From Treponema sp. Marseille-Q3903 (lineage in GTDB: Bacteria; Spirochaetota; Spirochaetia; Treponematales; Treponemataceae), in NCBI RefSeq assembly GCF_014334335.1, contig NZ_JACSEU010000001.1:682001-746000 (forward strand): DNA of 64,000 nucleotides, in the 5' to 3' direction. Position numbers and translations under genes: made by a program. Each line of letters opens with the position of its first letter. The stretch's first letter is position 1. Positions 24,318 through 32,910 of the stretch are shown here, piece by piece. The notes under the pieces are model-generated. The model worked only from the letters and a program-made list of their open reading frames with translations, was not told the origin of the DNA and searched no databases.

Positions 24318-24384
24318 ACATAACATGCAGTTCAAAACAGATGTCGCAGTCAAGCTGCGCCACTATTTAACTGCGTAGTTATGT
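24318..24384 (+). other. attC of cassette C18
   Basis: R'' ACATAAC, R' GTTATGT (24378-24384), loop hairpin tcgcagtcaagctgcg. R'' complements own start (23084). Confidence 0.92.
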
Positions 24385-24414
24385 CGACGCCTACAGCGCA
24401 TATTAGGAGAAAAA

Positions 24415-26520
24415 ATGTATAAAATTAGAATCGAAAATTGTAATAACATAGACTTAGCTAATATTGAATTAAAAGAAAATAGTCTAAATATTCGATATGC
24501 AATGAATGGGACTGGCAAATCAACAATAGGAAAAGCAATACAATTATTAGCAGGGCATAATGACCTCACACAATTAAAAACATTTGGATCTGATAAAGAA
24601 CCAAATGTTGAAATTCCGGAGAATATAAATAATGTATTGCTTTTTAATGAGGATTTTGTTAACACAATTGTTTTTAAAGAGAGTGATGTAATAGAAAATG
24701 CTTTTGATGTATTTATTAAAACTGATGATTACGTATTAAAGCAGGAAATAATAAATGAAAAACTAAAAGAAATCCATTTGGATACTAATGCAAATAGTGA
24801 TTTGAAGATTCTTTTATCGACAGGAGAAACGGTAATTAGTAAATTTACAAAGACAAAATCAAATGATTTAAAAAATACTGGATTAATGAAGAGTATTACA
24901 AGTTCTGAGAGCATTTTTAAACTTCCAGAGCAAATAAAGAAATTTCAGCCTTTAATGGAAAAAGAATATAATGCCGATTGGGTTGGATGGAAGAATGATG
25001 GAGCAAGATATGACGATAATGGTATTTGTCCATTTTGTACAATAAAACTCGATAAAGATTACGCCACAGAGAAAGCATTGTTCGCTGAATCATATTCTAA
25101 GTCTAATGTAAAAAGCATAAAAGAAATGCTCTCATATTTTGAATCTGTAAAAGATTATATGGATATTGAAAAGTACAACAAAATGACTAAATGCTTGCAA
25201 GAGACGGAAAATGAAGATGAAGTAAAATTATGGATAACTAGATTCTATTTTGATCTTGAATACTTGATTTCGAAAATTAGAGATGTATTATATTTTAATT
25301 CATATTCGGTAAAAAGTGAAGACATATCAAAATTAGATGATAAATTGCGTACGTTGTTAATTGATCAATCTAATTTGGAGGTGTTTAATAATAAAAAAAC
25401 AATAGAAATTATTGAGAAAATCAATTCTAGGATAAATGTTGTAATTAATAAAACTGAAGATCTTAAAAAAGATATAGGGTTGTTAAAAAATTTGATAGGA
25501 ACTTCAATTAATAAAAGTGTATCTGATATTAATGAATTTCTTGATATGTCGGGAATAAATTATCGATTGCAAATAATCCATGAGAAAGAATCTAATGCGA
25601 AAGCAATCTTAAAATATGTAAGTCGATCATCCAACGAATTTCCAGTAGATAATATTAAGAAACACTTAAGCTGGGGTGAAAGAAACGCTTTTGCACTAGT
25701 TCTCTTTATGCATTATGCATTTAGTAAAATGGCAGATTTAGTTATTTTAGATGATCCAATTTCCTCTTTTGATTCAACAAAAAAATATGCGATTATTAAT
25801 CGTCTTTTTCTTAATAATCCTAAGCGAAAGAGCTTGTATAAAAGAACCGTATTAATGCTAACTCATGATTTTCAGCCTGTTATTGATTTCGTTGTAAATG
25901 AAAAACCAAATGGTGGGTGTACTTCTGCATTTTTTATGGCAAATCGGAATGGTGAGATTATACAGACAGAAATTACTAAGAACAATATCAAGTCATTGAC
26001 AATCCTTCTCGCTGAAAATGCTTCATCTATAGGGAAGAATATTGTCCATCGTGTGACTAGCTTAAGAAAATTACTTGAATTGAGTAAGATGAATCATGTT
26101 CAAGAGATAGCTTATAACATCTTGTCTTGTTTATTAAAAGGTAAAAAAGACATAACTTATAAAGATGAAAAACCAATAGAAGCAAATGAAATTATCTTGG
26201 CAGAAAAATATATTGCTGAATATTTACATGATTTTAAATATTCAGATTACTACGTACGGTATTTTGTTCGATCAAAATTGCTGGAGTTATATAAAGCAGA
26301 AACTAATAATTACTATAAACTTCAGGTATTTAGGGTGTTGTTATCGATAGATAATTTGAGAGCAAAGATTGAAGATCCATTATTAAAGTACATTGATGAA
26401 CAATTTCATGTCGAAAATGATTATATTTTTTATCTAGATTTTGATAAATACGATATTGTTCCAGAATTTGTTATTCCTAAATGTAATGAGTTTTTGAAAA
26501 TAGAAAAACTTTTGTCCTAA
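24415..26520 (+). CDS. SMC/RecN-like ABC ATPase (AAA_13-like)
   Basis: 701 aa, cassette C19, RBS taggag. Walker A is MNGTGKST (residues 30-37), CPFC near 205 is a CxxC that may form a small zinc hook, the signature is LSWGERNAFAL near 420, and Walker B is LVILDDPISSFDS near 445, followed by the H-loop LTHDFQPVID. The 200-residue C-terminus has no recognised domain. Similar proteins include PrrC/RloC-type anticodon nucleases and other overcoming-lysogenisation-like ATPases, but no nuclease motif was found. Its stop overlaps attC R''. Confidence 0.8.
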   Translation: MYKIRIENCNNIDLANIELKENSLNIRYAMNGTGKSTIGKAIQLLAGHNDLTQLKTFGSDKEPNVEIPENINNVLLFNEDFVNTIVFKESDVIENAFDVFIKTDDYVLKQEIINEKLKEIHLDTNANSDLKILLSTGETVISKFTKTKSNDLKNTGLMKSITSSESIFKLPEQIKKFQPLMEKEYNADWVGWKNDGARYDDNGICPFCTIKLDKDYATEKALFAESYSKSNVKSIKEMLSYFESVKDYMDIEKYNKMTKCLQETENEDEVKLWITRFYFDLEYLISKIRDVLYFNSYSVKSEDISKLDDKLRTLLIDQSNLEVFNNKKTIEIIEKINSRINVVINKTEDLKKDIGLLKNLIGTSINKSVSDINEFLDMSGINYRLQIIHEKESNAKAILKYVSRSSNEFPVDNIKKHLSWGERNAFALVLFMHYAFSKMADLVILDDPISSFDSTKKYAIINRLFLNNPKRKSLYKRTVLMLTHDFQPVIDFVVNEKPNGGCTSAFFMANRNGEIIQTEITKNNIKSLTILLAENASSIGKNIVHRVTSLRKLLELSKMNHVQEIAYNILSCLLKGKKDITYKDEKPIEANEIILAEKYIAEYLHDFKYSDYYVRYFVRSKLLELYKAETNNYYKLQVFRVLLSIDNLRAKIEDPLLKYIDEQFHVENDYIFYLDFDKYDIVPEFVIPKCNEFLKIEKLLS

Positions 26521-26578
26521 CCCTCGCTTCAACGCTGACATTGCCTTTACGCAAATGCAGGTTAAGCGAATGTTAGGC
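26515..26578 (+). other. attC of cassette C19
   Basis: R'' TCCTAAC, R' GTTAGGC (26572-26578). R'' does not match own start GTTATGT, so this site may have been exchanged by deletion or recombination. Confidence 0.85.
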
Positions 26579-26610
26579 GGACGGTGTAGTGCAGTGCTAA
26601 GGAAAGATAT

Positions 26611-27666
26611 ATGGATAATAAAATAAAAAAGCAGCATTATGTTCCACAGTTCCTTTTAAGGAATTGGTCTGAAGATGATTCATCAATTAAAGTATTTTTA
26701 TTAAAGGGAAATAAAAGAATAGAAAAAGCTCCAATTAATGAGCAATCTCAAAAACATTATTATTATGGGAAAGATCAAAAAATAGAAAAACTATATGGTT
26801 CTTTAGAAAGAGATGCAAGTGCAGTAGTTAAGAAAATACAGAAGAGAGAAGAATTAACGAAAAATGATATAAGAATTTTAAAACATTTCATTGCAATTCA
26901 GCATACACGGACTCCAGGAAAAATAGATGAATTTAATGATATTTTAACAGAAATGTCAAAAGATCTTTTACTTAAATCTCATAAATTTGATGGTGAAAAA
27001 AATGCAATAGATAGTGTAAAAGTAAGTATTAATAATCATCAGATTTGGCAATTGTTAATGTATCTACAGAGTTTTCTTTTATATACAGATTTACGATTTA
27101 TAATTTTAGTATCAAATACTACAAATAAATTTGTAATAGGACAGGATCCGGTAATAATTACAAATAAATTCCTAGAAGAAAGACATTGGGCTAATTCAAA
27201 AAAAGGGCTTGGTTTGAAAGGTGTAACAATTTTTTTGCCTATTTCACCAGACAATGTAATTTGTTTTTATGATAACGAGTCATATTCAATTATTGGAGAA
27301 AAAAAGTATCATATATTAACAGACGAAGAAATCAATAATTTAAATATGTATCAATTTTTAAATACAAAAGATTCAATATATTACAAAGATTTTAAAGAAT
27401 CATATCGAGAATATAATTTTAAAACAACGGAATATCGAAATAATTCTCAAGCATCACTTAAGTCTTCTCCAATTATTGAAAATAAACAAATAGTTCAAAC
27501 AGGTAGTAAAAATTATCCAATAAAACCAGTACAAGTTTTTTTTGCAATAAAAGAAAAAGTTTGGAAATTACCATTAATGTATTCAGAATTAGAAAGACAA
27601 GGAGCAAAATTAGCTCAAGAATATATTAAAAAAGATCCAAGATTATCCAAAATTATTAATATTTAA
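26611..27666 (+). CDS. DUF4238 protein
   Basis: 351 aa, cassette C20. KKQHYVPQFLLRNWSEDDSS at the N-terminus and FIGQDPV-type FVIGQDPVIITN in the middle are the hallmarks of DUF4238, a family common in accessory DNA and often annotated near defence genes. Biochemical function is not known. RBS aaggaaag. Confidence 0.88.
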   Translation: MDNKIKKQHYVPQFLLRNWSEDDSSIKVFLLKGNKRIEKAPINEQSQKHYYYGKDQKIEKLYGSLERDASAVVKKIQKREELTKNDIRILKHFIAIQHTRTPGKIDEFNDILTEMSKDLLLKSHKFDGEKNAIDSVKVSINNHQIWQLLMYLQSFLLYTDLRFIILVSNTTNKFVIGQDPVIITNKFLEERHWANSKKGLGLKGVTIFLPISPDNVICFYDNESYSIIGEKKYHILTDEEINNLNMYQFLNTKDSIYYKDFKESYREYNFKTTEYRNNSQASLKSSPIIENKQIVQTGSKNYPIKPVQVFFAIKEKVWKLPLMYSELERQGAKLAQEYIKKDPRLSKIINI

Positions 27667-27674
27667 TATATAAC

Positions 27675-27740
27675 ACCTAACACCGTTTCCAAAGCCGACA
27701 ACGCAGGCAAGCTGCGTTGCGGTTTAAAACAATGTTAGGC
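27675..27740 (+). other. attC of cassette C20
   Basis: R'' ACCTAAC (one base off own start GTTAGGC), R' GTTAGGC (27734-27740), loop hairpin cgcaggcaagctgcg. Confidence 0.92.
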
Positions 27741-27807
27741 GGACAAGCCACTGGGACGCTTTGAATAATACTATATAGATTTTCCCAATTAACACCGATA
27801 AATTAAT

Positions 27808-28800
27808 ATGTCTAGACGAAAAACAAAGAATCAAACAAATATAACTAGAATAGAAGGCATCCAACCTCATGATGTATATGTCGGATTTATTTGTGTTCAG
27901 TGTAATAGCTTAAATACAATAAATATTGGACAAAAACTACTATGTCCAAAAGTTGCATACGATACTGAAAAATGGATATGTAAAAATTGTGGTTTTGAAC
28001 ATTCAAAAAACAATTCTCTTTCTTATTCCAATTGGCCTGCAGAAAGTAGAAAAAAAGGGGCAATACCAGTACAGAGGTTTTGGCAAGCCTTTTTTAGGAT
28101 ATATACAGAAAATAAAGAAGCATATTGGAAACAATGCAATTGTTGTGGGAAAATATTACCTTTTTCAGCTTTTAGTAAACATAGTAATTTTGGACCATTA
28201 GAACGCCAAATGGAATGTCGAGCCTGTAAAGGTGTCATAAATGCGTCTCTCAATCCAGAGCGTACAAGAGAACAATTGAGAGAATCATCAATACGAAGGA
28301 GAATTGCTGATTTATTTGTTCAAAAAGAAAATAAAATAAAAGATGACTTATTTATCAAAGAACTATTTGAACGATTTGATTCTAAATGTTTTAAAACAAA
28401 GAAACATCTTGATATTCAAGATCGAGATTCATGGGTAATAGATCATATTCTTCCTTCAAAATATTTATATCCTTTAACAAAAGAAAATGCAGCATTATTA
28501 AGTTATGAAGCTAATTCAAACAAAAGGGATAGATGGCCTTCTGATTTTTACACAAATAATGAATTGATTGAACTTGCAAATTTAACTGGTGCCGATTTAC
28601 AGCTATTATCAAGCAAAGATCCTATCATTAATCCCAAAATTACAGCTGATGATGTAAATGCAGGTGTTGATAATTATTTATCTGTAAGAGAAAATTCCAA
28701 TCTCGATAAACGTGTGTCTGAGATTAAAAAAATTATAATTGAGTATGGACTTGTTGATAAGCTATCTGATGAAAACAAGAAAAAATTAGGTTTAATTTAG
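27808..28800 (+). CDS. HNH restriction endonuclease-like protein
   Basis: 330 aa, cassette C21. Three zinc-binding CxxC pairs occur first (CVQC, CKNC, CNCCGK...CRAC). The HNH core is near 190-240: FDSKCFKTKKHLDIQDRDSW, VIDHILPSKYLYPLTKENA and LLSYEANSNKRD. Zinc-ribbon plus HNH layouts occur in type II restriction enzymes. It converges on an antisense methyltransferase gene and overlaps it by nine bases, so an R-M pair is likely. No clear RBS. Confidence 0.82.
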   Translation: MSRRKTKNQTNITRIEGIQPHDVYVGFICVQCNSLNTINIGQKLLCPKVAYDTEKWICKNCGFEHSKNNSLSYSNWPAESRKKGAIPVQRFWQAFFRIYTENKEAYWKQCNCCGKILPFSAFSKHSNFGPLERQMECRACKGVINASLNPERTREQLRESSIRRRIADLFVQKENKIKDDLFIKELFERFDSKCFKTKKHLDIQDRDSWVIDHILPSKYLYPLTKENAALLSYEANSNKRDRWPSDFYTNNELIELANLTGADLQLLSSKDPIINPKITADDVNAGVDNYLSVRENSNLDKRVSEIKKIIIEYGLVDKLSDENKKKLGLI

Positions 28801-30741
28801 AATTAGAAATTGATGTTTCTCTACTGTTCCTAAATCTTTGATGCCAAATTTTTCACAATGTGTTACATCTTCAGTAAACAAATCATATTTTCTGAACCAT
28901 TTTTTTGAGATTTTTATTAACTCATCTGCCATATTGCATTTTTTACTTTTTCCAAGATGAAGAACAAATACGCCATCTTTCTTTAATCTTTCTCTGGCTT
29001 GGAGAAATATAGGTTCATAAACAGAAAAAGAATTTTTTTGTCGTTCATCAATAAATTCCTTTGGATTATTTTTAAAATTATTATCCTCCCAACCACAAAA
29101 CCACAGTCTAATCCAATTTGCAGAATAAAACCTTGTACTATCAAAAAAAGGTGGAGATGTTATTATTGCATCAATATTATTTATTTTTGTTGGCCAAAAC
29201 TTAGTTGAATCTTGAAGAAAAATTTCACCCACTATATTGCTTGAACAATCAGATATATCTTTGTTTATTTTGTCATAAAGGTGTTTCATAAGATTTTTAT
29301 AAGTAAAATCTCCTGTCGGTGCATAAGGTATAATTGGATGCGAACGACGACTCAAAGCATAGGGACGATTTCCATGTAAAATGTGCAGTAAGGCAGAAAT
29401 TATAAAAAAATCCTCAGTTTCTTTGGGAGAATTCTGTAAGAAGAAATTTCTTGCCAATAAGATTTCTTTGTAAGTACTTTCTTCATAATAATCTTTGATA
29501 TATCCATTGAAACCAAAGTTATCATACTTCTTTTGTATTTCTTCAGCAATGATGTTTGAAGATATATATTCATTTAAGAACTGCAATTTTTGATATATCT
29601 TATCAATATTTACCTTGCCCATTTTTGCAGATGATATATAGTAAGCAGGTAAGCTAATATCAAATCCGTAAGCTTTTTTATTATCCAATCGAGCTTCAAA
29701 TGGAATTGTTCCTACTCCAGAAAACAAATCAAGCATTGTACCATTTTCAGGTACAAATGCATTAACAAGAAAATGAGCAATTGATGGCTTTAATTTTCCC
29801 TGATAAGAGCATAACGAATGTAATTTATTGCCCCAATTTCTTTTTGAATATGGTAATTGCTGGTATGGAATATTTTTTTTAAATTGATTCCAATTATCAT
29901 ACCAGATAGGTTTTATTTCTGCTTCTTCTTTTAATTCATTTATACTCTTAAATATTAATAAGACTTGTTTTATTATTTTACCAGAGCGAGAGCGTCTTTC
30001 TCTTAAATTTATTGATTCAACCAATTTAAAATTAAGAGTTTCTAATATTTCAATCAATATTAAATCTGTCGGTATGTTGATCCCTCCAAATATGGAATCT
30101 CCAATATCTATAGCTACATGAGCTCCTTTTTTTAAGTGTTTTTTTATACCTCCAAATGTCACATACATATCAGAAAAATATTGTTCCGCCATTAAAGGTA
30201 TTCGTAAATCATAAGCATTTTGTTTTAATTCGTTTATGGTTTTATCTAGAAGATTAGATATTCCAACAATTTTCTTTTCATCATCAGTTGAAACAATTAC
30301 GTCATTTATTCCGCTTGTAATTATTTCATTTCTAAAAAACCTTAAATCATCTTTGCTTTTTATATACTCCATAAACCAAAGTTCAATTTTAGTATTTCGA
30401 ATATAATTTGTTCCATTTAGATATGGAGGACTTGTTATAATGCCATCAAAATAAAAATCATTTGTAAACCTAATTTTTTTTGAATTAAATAATATTGGAA
30501 AAGAGTTTATTTTGAAATCTTCGTCATAAAATAGAATATCACTTTTAATTATTTCCAATTGTTTTTTTAATATCTCCATTGGAATTATCTTATCATTTTC
30601 TAATTCTTTTTTTGTTTTAAACCTAACATCACCAGATTTTTTTAACATGGAAATCGGTAAAAGTATAGAAACAATTGCCATAGAAAGTGTGTCTGCAAGC
30701 AGTTTGTTTTCTAATTCTATATTTCTGATAATAGTTTTCAT
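28792..30741 (-). CDS. tandem-domain DNA methyltransferase, main part
   Basis: 649 aa. The first SPPY motif (IITSPPYLNGTNYIRN) belongs to domain 1. Domain 2 has its own AdoMet motif (GTMLDLFSGVGTIPFEARL) and catalytic IITSPPFFDSTRFYS. The AdoMet motif of domain 1 is in the upstream ORF (30825-31409). This frame is open upstream of the ATG to at least 30828, so a one-base shift separates two parts of a single protein of about 870 aa. Amino (N4-cytosine or N6-adenine) methylation is expected. It is one of few genes antisense to the array. Confidence 0.88.
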   Translation of the reverse strand: MKTIIRNIELENKLLADTLSMAIVSILLPISMLKKSGDVRFKTKKELENDKIIPMEILKKQLEIIKSDILFYDEDFKINSFPILFNSKKIRFTNDFYFDGIITSPPYLNGTNYIRNTKIELWFMEYIKSKDDLRFFRNEIITSGINDVIVSTDDEKKIVGISNLLDKTINELKQNAYDLRIPLMAEQYFSDMYVTFGGIKKHLKKGAHVAIDIGDSIFGGINIPTDLILIEILETLNFKLVESINLRERRSRSGKIIKQVLLIFKSINELKEEAEIKPIWYDNWNQFKKNIPYQQLPYSKRNWGNKLHSLCSYQGKLKPSIAHFLVNAFVPENGTMLDLFSGVGTIPFEARLDNKKAYGFDISLPAYYISSAKMGKVNIDKIYQKLQFLNEYISSNIIAEEIQKKYDNFGFNGYIKDYYEESTYKEILLARNFFLQNSPKETEDFFIISALLHILHGNRPYALSRRSHPIIPYAPTGDFTYKNLMKHLYDKINKDISDCSSNIVGEIFLQDSTKFWPTKINNIDAIITSPPFFDSTRFYSANWIRLWFCGWEDNNFKNNPKEFIDERQKNSFSVYEPIFLQARERLKKDGVFVLHLGKSKKCNMADELIKISKKWFRKYDLFTEDVTHCEKFGIKDLGTVEKHQFLILN

Positions 30742-30824
30742 TTTTAAAATAAATTCGAATGAATATTCAGAAAAATATATGCTATTTTCAAATGTTGACT
30801 TATAACTTGATTTTAGTTTTTCAT

Positions 30825-31409
30825 CTATTTTGCATTTGAATACATTTTATCTAATAATTTTAAGAAATTGTCAATTTGAGATGAAAAACCCTTTTTATTT
30901 TTCAATCTGAGTAGTTCTATTTTTGTTTGAATTTGGAAAAACATAAGCGGATTTACTTCAGAATAGCAACAACTTTTCATTAAGGAATTACAAGCAAAAA
31001 TAGTTGTACCTGTTCCCGCAAATGGCTCATAGATGTTATTTGCATCGTCAAAATATTTATTTATAATATTTTTTACAAAGTCAGTTGAAAATCCTTCTGC
31101 ATAGTTAAACCAACGCTGTAAAGGCTTTTTTTTGCTACTTTTAAAGGTTACATCTCCTGATATAAATTTGTCTAAATTCTTAAGTAATTGATTTTTTATA
31201 TATTGACTCAAATTTCTATTTTCTTTTTCAGCATTTTTTATGAGGCTTTCTAAATATGTATCTCCTACTAATGTTCTTAATTCATTATTTGTTTTTTTAG
31301 TAAAAATAGAAAATAAATTTGTTTCTTTCTCTGAAAATGAAATTGTAATACTTTTACCTGCTTTTGAGTTATCACTTGATAGAAAATATATAGATTTAAA
31401 TCGTTGCAT
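30825..31409 (-). CDS. tandem-domain DNA methyltransferase, N-terminal part
   Basis: 194 aa. KPLQRWFNYAEGFSTDFVKN and the AdoMet-binding motif NNIYEPFAGTGTTIFACNS form the first half of methyltransferase domain 1. The frame stops at TAG after KMYSNAK; a -1 shift at gcaaaatag leads into IDEKLKSSYKSTFENS and the 649-aa ORF. This may be a mutation, a sequencing error or programmed shifting. ATG at 31409 lies eight bases after a -10 box. Confidence 0.83.
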   Translation of the reverse strand: MQRFKSIYFLSSDNSKAGKSITISFSEKETNLFSIFTKKTNNELRTLVGDTYLESLIKNAEKENRNLSQYIKNQLLKNLDKFISGDVTFKSSKKKPLQRWFNYAEGFSTDFVKNIINKYFDDANNIYEPFAGTGTTIFACNSLMKSCCYSEVNPLMFFQIQTKIELLRLKNKKGFSSQIDNFLKLLDKMYSNAK

Positions 31410-31417
31410 GATGTATC

Positions 31418-31447
31418 TATCATAATATGATAGGCAATGTTTGTCAA
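31418..31447 (-). promoter_or_regulatory. promoter of antisense methyltransferase
   Basis: On the minus strand TTGACA (31447-31442), 18-nt spacer, TATGAT (31423-31418). The dyad ctatcatattatgatag covers the -10 box and could bind a repressor or the enzyme itself. Confidence 0.75.
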
Positions 31448-31473
31448 TATATTTATTTTAAGTATTATAATAC

Positions 31474-31539
31474 ACATAGCACCGCTTTCAAAGCTGTCAA
31501 ACCGGACGAGCCGTGTTACGGTTTAAAACAATGTTAGAC
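31474..31539 (+). other. attC of cassette C21
   Basis: R'' ACATAGC is degenerate and does not match own start; R' GTTAGAC (31533-31539); inner arms ctttcaaagctgtc / cggtttaaaac. Confidence 0.82.
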
Positions 31540-31673
31540 CGATGCCTTCGGCACGATAAACTGTAATTTTGAAAAAATAGGGTGTGTTTTTGTAAATTAA
31601 AGCTTAAAACTCAAATAATGGCTTATTTTTACTAAAAATGCCGTATTTTATTGTAATAACAGCTGTCAACAGC

Positions 31674-31702
31674 TTGATAATTATACGCATAATGCGTATA
31701 AC
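31674..31702 (+). promoter_or_regulatory. promoter and operator of orphan hicB-like gene
   Basis: TTGATA (31674-31679), 17-nt spacer, TATAAC (31697-31702). The palindrome tatacgcat-a-atgcgtata fills the spacer and -10 box, a strong operator candidate. Confidence 0.78.
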
Positions 31703-31717
31703 ATGGAGGGATATAAG

Positions 31718-32122
31718 ATGAAATTAGTATATCCGGCAATAATAACATATTGTGAAGAAGATAATAATTATAGTATAGAATTTTCCGATTTGCAAGGCTG
31801 TGTTTCCGGAGGATTTTCTCTTATAGAAGCGATAGAGATGGGAATAGATGCGGCATCAGGATGGATATTAACGGAAATCGAGGACGGAAATGCTGTTCCA
31901 AAAGCAAGTGATCCTACAAAAATAAAACTGTCTGATGATAAAAGTTTTATAAATATGCTTATTTTAGATATGGATTCCTATAGTGAAAAATATTCAAGCA
32001 AATGTGTAAGAAAGAATATAACGCTTCCTAAATGGGTGAATACACTTGCAGAAAAAAATAATGTAAATTTTTCACAATTATTACAGAACACTATAGTAGA
32101 AAAATATGCAGGTGCTATGTAA
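31718..32122 (+). CDS. hicB: HicB-like antitoxin without HicA
   Basis: 134 aa, cassette C22. MKLVYPAIITYCEEDNNYSI and FSDLQGCVSGGFSLIEAIEM form the degenerate RNase H-like HicB domain, and ITLPKWVNTLAEKNNVNFSQ is the C-terminal RHH DNA-binding domain. The ATG at 31718 follows ggagggatataag; another ATG at 31703 lies on the -10 box. No hicA is present in the cassette. Confidence 0.85.
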   Translation: MKLVYPAIITYCEEDNNYSIEFSDLQGCVSGGFSLIEAIEMGIDAASGWILTEIEDGNAVPKASDPTKIKLSDDKSFINMLILDMDSYSEKYSSKCVRKNITLPKWVNTLAEKNNVNFSQLLQNTIVEKYAGAM

Positions 32123-32126
32123 AAGC

Positions 32127-32188
32127 GTCTAACACCCCCTTAACCTGCCATTGCCTTTGCGGCAATGCAGGTTAAGCGGATGTTATGT
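32127..32188 (+). other. attC of cassette C22
   Basis: R'' GTCTAAC, R' GTTATGT (32182-32188). R'' complements own start (31533). Confidence 0.93.
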
Positions 32189-32310
32189 GGACGCCTACGG
32201 CGCGATTAAGAGTAATTATTAAAAGCTGATTACAAGCAACTTGGTATCCGTATACTTGTATTGCTACTATTTAGGTAATGTGTATTTTCAAAAAAAATAA
32301 AGAGGATTAA

Positions 32311-32769
32311 ATGCTGGAGAAAGTTTTAATTGAAGTAACACAAAATGAACTACCTCTAGACTTATTACTACTATCAGACCCATCAGAAGAAGTAATTAAT
32401 GAATACATTGATCAATGTGTTACGTTTAGTGCAACAATTGATAATAAAATTGTTGGAGCATTATTGCTATTAAAAACCAGACCAAAAACTATGGAAATAA
32501 TGAATGTTTCGGTGTATGAAAACTATCAGAATAAAGGAATAGGAACAAAGCTTATACATAAAGCTATTGATTACTGTCGGGAAACAAATAGTAAAATAAT
32601 TGAAATTGGGACAGGGAATCCTGGTGTAATCCAAATGATGTTATACCAAAAATGTGGATTTAGAATAGTTGGAGTAGAATTGGATTATTTCAGGAAAAAT
32701 CATAAAGAGAAGATATTTGAAAATGGAATTGAATGCAGAGATATGATTAGGATGAGGATGGAATTGTAA
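32311..32769 (+). CDS. GNAT family N-acetyltransferase
   Basis: 152 aa, cassette C23, RBS agagg. NVSVYENYQNKGIGTKLIHK is the acetyl-CoA binding motif A (QNKGIG), and MLYQKCGFRIVGVELDYF is motif B. Cytosolic; the acceptor is unknown, with small-molecule or tRNA/toxin-like targets all possible. Confidence 0.92.
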   Translation: MLEKVLIEVTQNELPLDLLLLSDPSEEVINEYIDQCVTFSATIDNKIVGALLLLKTRPKTMEIMNVSVYENYQNKGIGTKLIHKAIDYCRETNSKIIEIGTGNPGVIQMMLYQKCGFRIVGVELDYFRKNHKEKIFENGIECRDMIRMRMEL

Positions 32770-32877
32770 CATAACAACTGTTTCAACCTGACATTGCTAT
32801 TGTCATGAAACGTGCAGTCGCTTTGCTCGGCACGTTTCACGCCAATGTACGCAATGCAGGTTAAACAAATGTTATGT
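32769..32877 (+). other. long attC of cassette C23
   Basis: R'' ACATAAC, R' GTTATGT (32871-32877), 109 bp with the extra stem tgaaacgtgc / gcacgtttca. R'' complements own start (32182). Confidence 0.9.
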
Positions 32878-32910
32878 GGACGCCTGCATTGGGGCGCATG
32901 GAGTATAAAA

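Noticed and set aside
31540-31702. Search for a hicA upstream of the orphan hicB
   Set aside because: The interval holds only the leader and promoter; no HicA-like frame was found on either strand.
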